DNA from: Rhizobiaceae bacterium | GTDB lineage: Bacteria; Pseudomonadota; Alphaproteobacteria; Rhizobiales; Rhizobiaceae | Direction of reading: 5' to 3' | Assembly: GCA_017644105.1 (NCBI GenBank) | Contig: JAEPMD010000017.1 | Coordinates: forward strand, 33,978 to 97,977 | DNA: 64,000 nucleotides | Part shown: piece after piece, positions 52,331 to 61,209 of the stretch | Position numbering within the stretch: the stretch's first letter is position 1 | Layout: the number at the start of each line of letters is the position of its first letter | Position numbers and translations under genes: made by a program | Notes under the pieces: generated by a model | The model's input: the letters and a program-made list of their open reading frames with translations, nothing else | Database searches by the model: none | Told to the model about the DNA's origin: nothing

Positions 52331-53200
52331 TTAGTCTTCCAGTTTATCCGCGGTGCGCAATTCGAAATCTGATGCATCGTGACGTTCTGGCAATTGCTGT
52401 GATTTATCATCACCCCAGGCGCGATTGACCATAATGCCGCGCTTAACAGCAGGACGCTCGGCGATTTCTTCTGCCCAGCGCACCACATTCTTATAAGATT
52501 TCACATCCAAGAATTCAGCTGCATCATATAACTTGCCAAGCACCAAACCACCGTACCAAGGCCAAATCGCGATATCAGCAATCGAATATTCATCGCCCGC
52601 AATAAATTTGTTCTCAGCCAATTGTTTATCTAATACATCAAGCTGACGCTTGGTTTCCATTGTGAAGCGATCGATGGGATATTCAAATTTTTCAGGCGCA
52701 TAAGCGTAAAAATGGCCAAACCCGCCACCCAAATATGGTGCGGAACCCATTTGCCAGAACAGCCAATTCATCACCTCAGTACGCTTTGCACCTTCTTTTG
52801 GGAGAAAATGACCAAATTTTTCAGCTAAATGGACAAGGATCGAACCAGATTCAAAAATACGGACTGGCTCGTCACCGGAACGATCTTCAAGCGCAGGGAT
52901 TTTTGAATTTGGATTTAGCGCAACGAAACCTGAACCGAACTGATCACCTTTGCCAATATTGATAAGATAAGCATCATATTCTGCACCGGTCTCGCCAAGT
53001 GCTAAAAGCTCTTCAAACATGATGGTGACTTTTTGACCATTCGGCGTTGCCAATGAATGAAGCTGGAAAGGATGCTTGCCCACCTCGAGCGGTTTTTCTT
53101 CACGCGCGCCGGCAGTTGGTGCGTTGATGCTGGCCCATTCACCACCATTTTCTTGTTCCCAATTCCAAACTTTTGGGGGTACATATGTGTTTTCACTCAT
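52331..53200 (-). CDS. yghU: YghU-like glutathione S-transferase
   Basis: A 289-aa GST of the Nu class. It keeps the long N-terminal extension typical of YghU (NTYVPPKVWNWEQENGG, FASINAPTAG-type segment), the thioredoxin-like domain (FQLHSLATPNGQKVTIMFEELLALG, NSKIPALED, FESGSILVHLAEKFG) and the helical domain (YAPEKFEYPIDRFTMETKRQLDVLD). Members have disulfide-bond reductase activity toward small organic disulfides. It ends with a clear terminator. Confidence 0.92.
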   Translation of the reverse strand: MSENTYVPPKVWNWEQENGGEWASINAPTAGAREEKPLEVGKHPFQLHSLATPNGQKVTIMFEELLALGETGAEYDAYLINIGKGDQFGSGFVALNPNSKIPALEDRSGDEPVRIFESGSILVHLAEKFGHFLPKEGAKRTEVMNWLFWQMGSAPYLGGGFGHFYAYAPEKFEYPIDRFTMETKRQLDVLDKQLAENKFIAGDEYSIADIAIWPWYGGLVLGKLYDAAEFLDVKSYKNVVRWAEEIAERPAVKRGIMVNRAWGDDKSQQLPERHDASDFELRTADKLED

Positions 53201-53412
53201 TTCATGTCGCCTTTCATATTGCGCTTAATCTCATTGTGGTTCGCGCATTTGAATAATTTTTGTGACGGATTATCGCCTGTCTGCACTAGTTGGGGATCAC
53301 CCATACAGCTTTCAAGCGCGAATGCATAGATGTCAGAACTTCAGGAGATATGATCAGATTGTTTTGTATGAGAAAACTATTATTCAAGTTACTGTCAATG
53401 CTTTTGTGGCAA

Positions 53413-54006
53413 TCACAAGAGCTCATTTGCAACCCGATCAAACATAGTTAGATCACCGGCCGTTTGGCTGATGATCATGGCACCCTCTAGAGCGGCTAAC
53501 ATATGCATTGCGGTACTTGTTAAGCTTTCTTTAATATCTGATTCAAGTGCCTGAGAACTTGTTTCAGCTTTGTCATTTGTTGATTCTAATGCTGCGACCA
53601 ACCATTTGATATTGCTTTGGAAAAACACATTTGTCCGCGCACTCACCTCTTCGGGCAAACCACCAGACTCTGCGCCCAGCACCGCGCATAAACACAATTT
53701 CTTATCGTGTATCAAAGCGTGTCGAAACGCTGCGATATAATGCGCTTTGACCTCTGCAGCGCTGTATTTATCTCCACTGCTGTTAACAAGTTCTGAAGGT
53801 TCGCCAAGGTTTTGAAGAAAGTTCTCGGTGTAGCGTTCCACCACCGCGGTCACCATGTCGGTCTTATTGGGGAAGTAATAATGAACGCTGGAAGATTTGA
53901 TCCCAGTGGCTGTTGCCACTTCGCGCGCACTCACGGCGTTATAACCTTTCAGTCGGATCATCGCTTCCGTCACATCCAAAATTTCGTCGCGTTTGCTCAT
54001 CTTCAT
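53413..54006 (-). CDS. TetR family regulator
   Basis: A 197-aa TetR regulator: HTH MIRLKGYNAVSAREVATATGIKSSSVHYYFPNKTDMV; the C-terminal domain contains KKLCLCAVLGAESGGLP, typical of NemR/AcuR-like members that may use cysteines for sensing. I prefer the ATG at 54006; a TTG at 54024 with AAGG upstream is possible. It is divergent from the SDR/amine-oxidase pair with a palindrome in between. Confidence 0.88.
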   Translation of the reverse strand: MKMSKRDEILDVTEAMIRLKGYNAVSAREVATATGIKSSSVHYYFPNKTDMVTAVVERYTENFLQNLGEPSELVNSSGDKYSAAEVKAHYIAAFRHALIHDKKLCLCAVLGAESGGLPEEVSARTNVFFQSNIKWLVAALESTNDKAETSSQALESDIKESLTSTAMHMLAALEGAMIISQTAGDLTMFDRVANELL

Positions 54007-54037
54007 TTTTCTCAATTTAGCCAATTGCCTTTTTGTC

Positions 54038-54053
54038 TATCTATAGGTAGATA
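54038..54053. promoter_or_regulatory. TetR operator
   Basis: A 16-bp palindrome, TATCTA-TAGG-TAGATA, between the TetR gene and the divergent SDR gene. A second GATA-rich stretch (CAAGATAGATC, near 54089) could be a half-site. Confidence 0.7.
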
Positions 54054-54132
54054 TACAATTTGTAAAGGCTGATGATTATCTCGCGCACAAGATAGATCAT
54101 AAGCAGGATGCATGTCGTATAAAGGTGAGCAA

Positions 54133-54819
54133 ATGACAAAAACTACAGAAGATAGAGGTCTTGTTTTAATCGCTGGCGCAGGCAGCGGACTTGGTGCGAG
54201 TCTCATGCAAAAATTTTCTAATGCGGGTTATGATCCGATTGGCATCAATCGGTCAAAATTTTCTGGCGCAGCTGAGGTATTGTAAGCTGATTTGTCGTCT
54301 ATGAAGGAGACACAGGCGGCTGTGGAGGCTGCAATAGAAAAATACGGACTGCCAAAAATCGTCATTCACAATACAGCTCAACTCACTATCAAACCATTTT
54401 TGGACATGGATGAAGATGAATTTGAGCATATCTGGCGCAATATGGTGCTGTCAGCACATAATCTAGCGCGTGCTAGCATGATCCCAATGATACGGGGTGG
54501 AGGTGGTTCATTCATCGTGTCAGGTGCCACAGCCTCTTTGCGCGGCACCAAATTTTCAGCATTCGCATCAGCCAAATTTGCATTGCGTGGGCTCACTCAA
54601 TCATTGGCGCGCGAGTTTCAGTCCAAAGGTGTACATGTCGCGCATGTGATTTTAGATGGTATTATTGACACAGAGAATAGTCGGGCATTGCACGGCATGG
54701 ATCCTGAGCGCATGATGTCGCCAGATGACATTGCGCAATGCTATCTTGATCTCGCACACCAACCAAAATCAACTTGGACGCACGAACTTGATTTGCGCCC
54801 TGCGTCTGAGAGTTTTTAA
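54133..54819 (+). pseudogene. Short-chain dehydrogenase-like gene with in-frame stop
   Basis: AAAGGTGAGC and ATG at 54133 start an SDR of 228 codons (LVLIAGAGSGLGASLMQKF, then NNAG-equivalent HNTAQ, then SGATASLRGTKFSAFASAKFALRGL). A TAA at 54283-54285, codon 51, interrupts it; the frame is the same on both sides, so one base change (for example CAA to TAA) explains it. The Tyr of the SDR Tyr-x3-Lys motif is Phe, as I believe is normal for this atypical subgroup. The remaining frame could restart at a TTG (54292) but would lack the NAD-binding loop. Sequencing error, decay or readthrough are all possible. Confidence 0.8.
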
Positions 54820-54825
54820 CCAAAA

Positions 54826-55905
54826 TTGTCTCTTCAAACTGAAATATTGATCGTTGGTGGCGGTTTGTCAGGTCTTTATCTAGCGCACCAGTTGGAACAA
54901 CAAGGTCGAGATTACCTTATGGTCGAAGCGCGTTCGCGGTTTGGCGGGCGGATTTTCTCACCGACTGAAAAGATAAAGCAAAATCACTATGATATGGGGC
55001 CTGCCTGGTTCTGGCCTGGACAACCTCGTATCGCGAGATTACTCCAAGAGTTCGGGATTCCCTATTTTGATCAAGCGTCACGCGGAAACTTGGTCTTTGA
55101 AGATCCTTCAGGCAAAGTGAGGCGAGATCTCGATATGGCAACGATGGAAGGCGCCCATCGCGTTGAAGGTAGTTTGGCACGCCTCATTGATGCGCTTTTG
55201 TCGCGTCTGCCCAAAGAGAAGTTACAGCTCTCATCTCCGGTTCAGCACATAGAAATGGGTGAAGACGAGATACAGGTAACAACTGAGGGGACTGTCCCGA
55301 CGATCAGCGCAAAACAAGTCCTCCTCTGCATCCCGCCTCGTTTGGCGGAACATCGTATAACGTTCTTACCTGATCTTCCCCAATCGACAAAGCAACAAAT
55401 GCGCTCCTGCCCCACCTGGATGGCGACACATGCTAAGTTTATCGCGGTGTATGAAACACCGTTTTGGCGCGAGATGGGCCTCTCGGCAGATGCCATCAGC
55501 CATAAAGGCCCAATGATGGAATTGCACGATGCTTCGCCGCAAAGTGAAGCGGTCAATGAAGGGTATGGGGCGATCTTTGGCTTTTTGGGCGTGCCTGCAG
55601 AGGCGCGAAAAGGACAAGACGCGATTATCATTGAGGCTTGTAAGCAGCAATTGATCAATTTATTCGGCGAACGTGCAGCCTCTCCTATTGAGGTCTTTTA
55701 TAAAGACTGGTCAATGGCTCCTTATACCGCGACTAAGGACGATGCGAATGGCCCAAAAAGCCATCCGCATTATCACACAATTTCGATTAGCGAAGGCGAA
55801 TGGCAAAACCGCCTCTTCTTCGCTGCAACCGAAACCGCACCGCAATTTGGTGGTTTTTTGGAAGGCGCACTCGAAGCTGTCGACAATATTATCCGCAAGA
55901 TTTAA
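54826..55905 (+). CDS. Flavin-containing amine oxidase
   Basis: A 359-aa FAD enzyme of the monoamine-oxidase/phytoene-desaturase superfamily. The N-terminal dinucleotide-binding motif is EILIVGGGLSGLYLAHQLEQ and the RFGGRIFSPT segment follows; the C-terminal FAD motif reads APQFGGFLEGALEAVDNII. The GPAWFWPGQPRIARLL segment is typical of small bacterial members. The frame starts with TTG six bases after the SDR stop without a good ribosome site, so it probably depends on translation of the SDR frame. Oxidation of an amine is likely; the substrate is unknown. Confidence 0.82.
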   Translation: MSLQTEILIVGGGLSGLYLAHQLEQQGRDYLMVEARSRFGGRIFSPTEKIKQNHYDMGPAWFWPGQPRIARLLQEFGIPYFDQASRGNLVFEDPSGKVRRDLDMATMEGAHRVEGSLARLIDALLSRLPKEKLQLSSPVQHIEMGEDEIQVTTEGTVPTISAKQVLLCIPPRLAEHRITFLPDLPQSTKQQMRSCPTWMATHAKFIAVYETPFWREMGLSADAISHKGPMMELHDASPQSEAVNEGYGAIFGFLGVPAEARKGQDAIIIEACKQQLINLFGERAASPIEVFYKDWSMAPYTATKDDANGPKSHPHYHTISISEGEWQNRLFFAATETAPQFGGFLEGALEAVDNIIRKI

Positions 55906-55909
55906 TGCG

Positions 55910-56920
55910 TCATACACCTTCGCTTTGAAACGGGATGTGTAAAAAATTTTGGTCCGGTAGCTGCCCGCTCAACCATAAATATTTTGCAATGACGAGCGTC
56001 GCAATCATCCATTCTTGCTTATGGTCCCAAAATTGAGCCGCGTGTTTTTGCGCATTCGCAATGATTTGCCTAGCTTCCTGAGGATTTTCCTCCAAACGCG
56101 CAATCACATCGTTTAAATCCGAAAAGTCGTCTTTAACTTGCGCATAATGCACATCAGGCTGCAATTTTCCCTCCATGAACCACGTCTCAAAATGGAGTTT
56201 GGGAGAGATGCAAACACTGTTGGAAGACATAATCCACTTCAAATTGGTCGCAACATCATTTCCTTCAACGGAGATGATATACTTATTCTGGAGCTGCTGC
56301 TGGGGCGTGATTGAATTTTTGACCTTGATGCCTTCTGGCACGACGCCAACCATGCCAATATCATGGATATCACTGTCTTGATGAGCAAGACATAACAGAT
56401 CACGCTTGGCGTTAGTCGCCCCACCGCGCCAAACGGCAATCGGCGTTTTTTCATCAAACGTTAAAGGGTCTTGGAAACGGACAAAGTGACGGAATTTGTC
56501 CAGTTTCAGCACGACACTATTTTCATTTTCAACAAATATGGGTCGACTTTTCACAAAACTTGGCACGACTGGTACATGTGTGATGTCGCCAAAAAGAGTT
56601 TCAACAAACTTATTTCGCCCAAACGCGCGCAAATGCTCAAGCAAGTCCAGGCGGTATCGGCTTTGATCAAAGGGTAATTCTTTTGTCCGGAGTGATCCCA
56701 GCTCGATTTCCCCGGACAGCTTATTATAGTAATTAACCCGATCCAAAACCCGCTGCGGAATTCCTTTTTCACTCGAACGCGTCAGAAGTTTTTGCGTTCT
56801 ATATCGCAAAATTGCGGGAGGCGCATATGCTACTGCCCCACCTTTTATATAGTATTTCAGGCGCCTCGCGGCTTTCTTGGGGCCAGACCGAGCCCATTTT
56901 GGCTTATTCACGTCAAACAC
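55910..56920 (-). CDS. Glycosyltransferase family 90 (CAP10-like) protein
   Basis: A 336-aa GT90/LpsA-like glycosyltransferase. Motifs include KFRHFVRFQDPLTFDEKTPIAVWRGGATNA (acceptor/WRGG), KYIISVEGNDVATNLKWIMSSNSVCISPK, and WFMEGKLQPDVHYAQVKDDFSDLNDVI. Bacterial members add sugars to lipopolysaccharide or capsule. No other polysaccharide gene is next to it. The C-terminus faces the convergent amine oxidase, 4 bp away. Confidence 0.9.
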   Translation of the reverse strand: MFDVNKPKWARSGPKKAARRLKYYIKGGAVAYAPPAILRYRTQKLLTRSSEKGIPQRVLDRVNYYNKLSGEIELGSLRTKELPFDQSRYRLDLLEHLRAFGRNKFVETLFGDITHVPVVPSFVKSRPIFVENENSVVLKLDKFRHFVRFQDPLTFDEKTPIAVWRGGATNAKRDLLCLAHQDSDIHDIGMVGVVPEGIKVKNSITPQQQLQNKYIISVEGNDVATNLKWIMSSNSVCISPKLHFETWFMEGKLQPDVHYAQVKDDFSDLNDVIARLEENPQEARQIIANAQKHAAQFWDHKQEWMIATLVIAKYLWLSGQLPDQNFLHIPFQSEGV

Positions 56921-56994
56921 TTACATCAATCAATATTTCACCCCTGTGTCATACACGATGGATTAAAATGAACAAAATACTGTGCTGAACTTAT

Positions 56995-57984
56995 TCAGTA
57001 ATTTTTCATGATCTCGTTCAATTGCTTCATGATCTCAACTGATAGCGGGCCGTATTCTATAACTCCAAAATTGTCTTTTGCCTGTTGAGGAGTTCTGCAG
57101 CCTGGCAAAGGTATTGTGTGCTCGCCTTTGGCCAAACACCAGCCCAAAGCGCCTTGCGCCAATGATCTGCCATCGGCTGTTATAAGCGCTCTGATCTGAT
57201 CCAGCTCCGCCAAAAACTCTTTCATAGGCGCACCATTTTCATCGAAAAATCGCATCCATTCAAAACCACTTCCACGTATGTCATCTTTACCAAATGGCGT
57301 TGTATTCGCTGTATATTTTCCAGTTAACAAACCCATAGCAAGCGGTTGGCGGTTAAAGGCCCAAAGGTTAGCTTTATCCGTCGCTAAAAGCATCTCGTCT
57401 GCTGGCGAAAACAGACTGAAATTGTGCTGAACGGCAACATAGCCCTCTAGATTTTTAAATGCAGTCGCACCTTCAACATCGTCGGTGCTCCAGCCGAAGC
57501 CAGCTATCTTGCCGGCTTGGCGTGCCTCTGAAAACGCTTCAAAAACGACCTCAGATCGATCGATAGGATGTTCATTGAGATGAAATTTGACGAGATCAAT
57601 CTGCTCCACCTTTAGACGCCGTAGACAATCATCGATCATACGCAAGATCGTTGGCTTATCATCGAACATACCGATGATATTACCCTCTTCATTGCAGTCC
57701 AAACCAACCTTTGTGCAGATAATAAATTCATCGCGGGATATGTCAGATTGCGCGAGCGCCTGAGCAATGATTTCTTCCGAATGACCACCACCATAAGAGT
57801 TAGCGGTATCAATGATACGCACTCCCATATCAAAAGCGGTGTGGAGAGTCTTTAAACTTTCCTGATCATCAACGCCAACCCAGCCTGTAGGTTTGCCATC
57901 CCAATATTGTTCGCCACCCATAACCCAAGTGCCGATGCCAATGCGCGGGGCTGATTTGCCATTCCATGTTGTAATGTTTTTCAT
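56995..57984 (-). CDS. Aldo/keto reductase
   Basis: A 329-aa TIM-barrel reductase. The catalytic tetrad is visible: Asp and Tyr in DTANSYGGGHSEEII, Lys in IICTKVGLD, His in VKFHLNEHP. The C-terminal NADPH region is ALGWCLAKGEHTIPLPGCRTPQQAKDNF. It overlaps the upstream MerR gene by four bases (ATGA), so the regulator and the reductase are cotranscribed. Aldehyde or ketone detoxification is likely. Confidence 0.92.
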   Translation of the reverse strand: MKNITTWNGKSAPRIGIGTWVMGGEQYWDGKPTGWVGVDDQESLKTLHTAFDMGVRIIDTANSYGGGHSEEIIAQALAQSDISRDEFIICTKVGLDCNEEGNIIGMFDDKPTILRMIDDCLRRLKVEQIDLVKFHLNEHPIDRSEVVFEAFSEARQAGKIAGFGWSTDDVEGATAFKNLEGYVAVQHNFSLFSPADEMLLATDKANLWAFNRQPLAMGLLTGKYTANTTPFGKDDIRGSGFEWMRFFDENGAPMKEFLAELDQIRALITADGRSLAQGALGWCLAKGEHTIPLPGCRTPQQAKDNFGVIEYGPLSVEIMKQLNEIMKNY

Positions 57985-58343
57985 GAGTGCAGATCTCCCT
58001 TTTGCTCATAGATTCCTAGTTTGAAGCTCACTATAGCTTCACATTTTTCAAGCTCTTTGCGTTTTTCGGTCAATCTCACCTGATGGGATTTTAAGATCTC
58101 AATACGCTCTGCGATCGTGTTTCCTTCGCTATGAACCAATTGTGCATAGCGTGACATATCTCGCATGGGCATGCCGGTTTGACGCAAGCATTGCAAAAGC
58201 CCCATCCAATTAAGATTATCCTTAGAAAACGACCTCTGACCGGTCTCGTCGCGCGCGATTGTGGGCAGAATGCCCTCTTTTTCATAATAACGAATGGTAT
58301 CTGGTGATAATCCACTCACTTCCGACGCTTGCTTTATTCGCAT
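57981..58343 (-). CDS. MerR family regulator
   Basis: A 120-aa MerR regulator: MRIKQASEVSGLSPDTIRYYEKEGILP, then the winged region and a coiled-coil dimer helix (ERIEILKSHQVRLTEKRKELEKCEAI). It keeps one C-terminal Cys but no metal-binding loop, so it belongs to the organic-signal type. It is the first gene of a two-gene unit with the aldo/keto reductase, which suggests aldehyde or electrophile sensing. Confidence 0.9.
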   Translation of the reverse strand: MRIKQASEVSGLSPDTIRYYEKEGILPTIARDETGQRSFSKDNLNWMGLLQCLRQTGMPMRDMSRYAQLVHSEGNTIAERIEILKSHQVRLTEKRKELEKCEAIVSFKLGIYEQKGDLHS

Positions 58344-58512
58344 AAATTCACCCTAAAAATTTCTATATGGAGGAAAGGTAGCAGCTTGGAGTTAATCCAA
58401 GTCAAGCGGCGATATGCAATTCATTCACAAAAGTTTTGAACGGATCAAAACAAATGATTACTGCTTGCTATAAAACCTGATATTGCTGGTATATTCTTTT
58501 TATGGGCGCGCG

Positions 58513-59370
58513 ATGGTATCCGATACAATAAAACCAGTCTTGATCATGATCACGGGGATGATGTTTATCCCGTTGGGTGATGCAGCAGGCAAACTGCTCA
58601 TTGTCAATTATGGCGCCGCGCCGCAATTTGTCGGCTGGTCGCGATTTTTCCTAGGCATTATATTTATTATGGCTGTTTATTTGTTCCGCGGCTTTGATTT
58701 GTCGATCCTGAAAAACTGGCGTGTATGGGTCCGTGGCGTGTTGGTGACAGGTGCGATTTCAAATATCTTGATTGCGCTTGAAACTGAGAGCCTTGCCAAC
58801 ACATTTGCTGCATTTTTTATCGGTCCAATCGTGGCCTATTTCGTCTCGGCACTCCTATTGAAGGAAGAAATATCAACATCCCGCACCGCGCTTTTGTTCT
58901 TCGGTTTTGTCGGTATGCTGCTGGTGATTAAGCCGGGCATTTCCTTTACAATTGGCACGGCGCATGCGCTCTTATCGGGTGTATTTTACGGTTGCTTTTT
59001 GGTTTCAACCAAATGGCTCGCCGGTGTTGCCAATGCGCGCAGTTTGTTGGTCTCTCATCTTATGATTGGCTCCTTCTTCATGGCACCAATCGGCCTTTCA
59101 AACATACCCGACTTGAGCAACCCGACGCTGATCTTCCTCGTGCTCTTGTCAGCCATTGCATCCGCGATCGGCAATCTTTTATTGGTTATGTCCAACAAAA
59201 TGGCGGATGCATCCATGTTAGCGCCACTTGTCTATACACAGCTGATTTCTGCAACAGTGCTAGGTATATTAATCTTCGGCGATGTGCCCGATTGGATCAG
59301 CATGGTAGGGCTTTCCATGCTGTTATTTTCAGGGCTTTATGGATTTTATCAAAAAGCAAAAACGCTGTGA
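58513..59370 (+). CDS. EamA/DMT family transporter
   Basis: A 285-aa ten-helix transporter with two EamA repeats (FIPLGDAAGKLLIVNYGAAPQFVGWSRF; LIGSFFMAPIGLS; MADASMLAPLVYTQLISATVLGILIFGDVPDW). I use the ATG at 58513; the TTG at 58483 is less likely. It is of the same subgroup as the protein at 50609-51499 and convergent with the DUF1304 gene. Confidence 0.88.
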   Translation: MVSDTIKPVLIMITGMMFIPLGDAAGKLLIVNYGAAPQFVGWSRFFLGIIFIMAVYLFRGFDLSILKNWRVWVRGVLVTGAISNILIALETESLANTFAAFFIGPIVAYFVSALLLKEEISTSRTALLFFGFVGMLLVIKPGISFTIGTAHALLSGVFYGCFLVSTKWLAGVANARSLLVSHLMIGSFFMAPIGLSNIPDLSNPTLIFLVLLSAIASAIGNLLLVMSNKMADASMLAPLVYTQLISATVLGILIFGDVPDWISMVGLSMLLFSGLYGFYQKAKTL

Positions 59371-59383
59371 CCGCGGCCACAAA

Positions 59384-59764
59384 TTATGCCGTTTGCTTGG
59401 ATTTCCCTAGATAAAGGCAAATCAACGCTAAGATCGACGGCACCGTCTGCACAAATAAAATTGTCATTGAAACAGTTGCCGCACCAAACAAGCCAGCGGC
59501 TGCGACAAACAACAAGAAGCACGCGGCGAAATTCCGGTGCCAAATCTGATCTTTGATGAACAGTGACCAGACAAGACCTGTCGCTAGAAAGGCATTATAA
59601 ATGCCCTGATTGGCGGCCATGGCTTGCGTTGGTTCAAAGAGCTCAGCCGGGAAAGAGGCAAACATCTTAGGCCCGATCGTTGTCCAAGCAAACATCTCAA
59701 CATAGGCAATGACGAAATGCAGGATTGCAATTGCTGCAATGAATATATCTGCTATTTTGTTCAT
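59384..59764 (-). CDS. DUF1304 family membrane protein
   Basis: A 126-aa four-helix membrane protein: IFIAAIAILHFVIAYVEMFAWTTIGPKMF, MAANQGIYNAFLATGLVWSLFI, AACFLLFVAAAGLFGAATV. The EMFxW and NQGxYNxFLAxGL patterns are diagnostic for DUF1304. Function unknown. Confidence 0.9.
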   Translation of the reverse strand: MNKIADIFIAAIAILHFVIAYVEMFAWTTIGPKMFASFPAELFEPTQAMAANQGIYNAFLATGLVWSLFIKDQIWHRNFAACFLLFVAAAGLFGAATVSMTILFVQTVPSILALICLYLGKSKQTA

Positions 59765-59867
59765 CTCGCTCTACTTTTTGCTAAGATACCACACAACTGT
59801 AAGGAGTTACTAACTGAAACGAATACAAGTTACATACTTTGCTGCATTCTCGGTGAGAAAGGACAAC

Positions 59868-60566
59868 TCAACCCTTTAGCCGTGCATCCGTGTTTTCAAC
59901 GAAAGTTCGATCAGTCTTCTTAGCAAAGGATTGTCGCCAGGCTTCTGATAATAAGGGATTTTCTGATAATTCTTTCGCGACAACAGGATCAATTTTGGGA
60001 TCAAAGCGCGCCTCTATGAGCCGCGCTAACGGCCATTCAGGCATAGTACGCTCGACCAAACGCATGTCATCACCTGTTTTTACCTGACCTGTTCCAACGA
60101 CCCTGTAATACCATCCCGTGCGGCCTGAGCGTTGAAAAGATGGCGCCATCTTATCGATGCCGGTATGTGCATTGAGCTTCCAACACGGCTGCCGGCCCTG
60201 ACAGACCTGCACTTTTGCGGTTCCCATGGTTAGGACATCACCCAGACATAGATTTTGCTCGGTAAGCCCCAAGGTTGAGACATTCTCGCCAAAGCATCCC
60301 GGGACAAAGAAATCCGCTTTATCTGCAAACTCAGATTTCCAATGTTCCATATGATCAGCAGCATAATGGTGGATGGCTTTTTCTGGTCCGCCATGCACCT
60401 TTTTGTCGGCTTGATTGTCAGCTGTAAAACCATGTTCCTTCAGCTCAAGGACAGCATCTGTCGCGTGTTTTCGAATGGCAGATGGCGCTTTATCCGGCCA
60501 GCGGTCTTCAACCTTGCCAATAAACACAGAGATGATTTCAGCAGACAAATCGGGGATGGAGCTCAT
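59868..60566 (-). CDS. yiiM: MOSC-domain protein (YiiM-like)
   Basis: A 232-aa MOSC protein. VHGGPEKAIHHYAADHMEHW, PGCFGENVSTLGLTEQNLCLGDVLTMG and the conserved Cys in VCQGRQPCWKLNAHTG match YiiM, including the 3-alpha C-terminal domain (FDPKIDPVVAKELSENPLLSEAWRQSF). YiiM binds molybdenum cofactor and reduces N-hydroxylated compounds. It starts directly after the MarR gene, so the two are one operon. Confidence 0.9.
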   Translation of the reverse strand: MSSIPDLSAEIISVFIGKVEDRWPDKAPSAIRKHATDAVLELKEHGFTADNQADKKVHGGPEKAIHHYAADHMEHWKSEFADKADFFVPGCFGENVSTLGLTEQNLCLGDVLTMGTAKVQVCQGRQPCWKLNAHTGIDKMAPSFQRSGRTGWYYRVVGTGQVKTGDDMRLVERTMPEWPLARLIEARFDPKIDPVVAKELSENPLLSEAWRQSFAKKTDRTFVENTDARLKG

Positions 60567-61118
60567 TTAAGATGCCTTTGCATATTCGTGACAAATTTGG
60601 TCTGCTTCTTCGCTGCGCAAAGATTCATTGAGCAGCGTGCAGAAATGGCCATTTTCATCAGAACGATGATGGCGACAGGCTTTGCATATGCCAAAGGCAC
60701 GCATGTCTCGTTCGATCAAGAGATTATGGACGAGAGCTTCAAGGCCTGAAAGCAGTGCATCTTTTTGACCATCATCAATACGCGCCAGCGCATTATCGAT
60801 GCCTTGCTTTGTGAGCAACAGCTTATCACCCTCGCCTGTTACCGAATAAGAGATAGATCTTTTATCGCTCTCAGAACGCACTTCTTCGATCAAACCCTTG
60901 CGTGCCAGAGCTTTGAGTGTTTGAGACACTGTCCCCCGCGTTGCGGACATAAAATCAGCGACTTGCGATGGCGAACGCGAAAACCGGTTTGCGCGCGCCA
61001 GATAATAAAGCGCCGTCCATTGCGAAGGATTGATGTCGTTGATCCATTCGTCAGCCGCAATGATCCGCCCCAGACGGTCGATCAATTCTTTAATGCGTGT
61101 GTTTTGTGATTCACTCAT
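60567..61118 (-). CDS. MarR family regulator with C-terminal Cys cluster
   Basis: A 183-aa MarR protein. The winged helix (SQVADFMSATRGTVSQTLKALARKGLIEEVRSESDKRSISYSV) is followed by a C-terminal cluster C145-x2-C148, Cys160 and Cys176 (ICKACRHHRSDENGHFC), able to hold a metal or Fe-S centre. It is cotranscribed with the yiiM-like gene and divergent from a His-rich exported protein. Two palindromic sites lie in the gap. A metal or redox signal is inferred. Confidence 0.88.
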   Translation of the reverse strand: MSESQNTRIKELIDRLGRIIAADEWINDINPSQWTALYYLARANRFSRSPSQVADFMSATRGTVSQTLKALARKGLIEEVRSESDKRSISYSVTGEGDKLLLTKQGIDNALARIDDGQKDALLSGLEALVHNLLIERDMRAFGICKACRHHRSDENGHFCTLLNESLRSEEADQICHEYAKAS

Positions 61119-61125
61119 ACATATT

Positions 61126-61191
61126 TAATAGCGAGTCAAAACTATTATTGCAAATCATTTCTTTCGTGTTATTAGTAGCGAGTCGCTATTA
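61126..61191. promoter_or_regulatory. MarR operator pair
   Basis: Site 1 (61173-61191) is a 19-bp near-palindrome, TAGTAGCGA-G-TCGCTATTA. Site 2 (61126-61147) begins with the same TAATAGCGAGTC half and ends ACTATTA. Both contain TAGCGAGTC and fill the gap between the MarR gene and the divergent exported protein. Confidence 0.7.
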
Positions 61192-61209
61192 TATAAATTG
61201 GAGAAAAAT

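Noticed and set aside
54292..54819. Stand-alone gene for the 3' part of the SDR
   Set aside because: It would begin at a TTG without ribosome site and lack the NAD-binding loop that is encoded in the same frame just upstream of the TAA.
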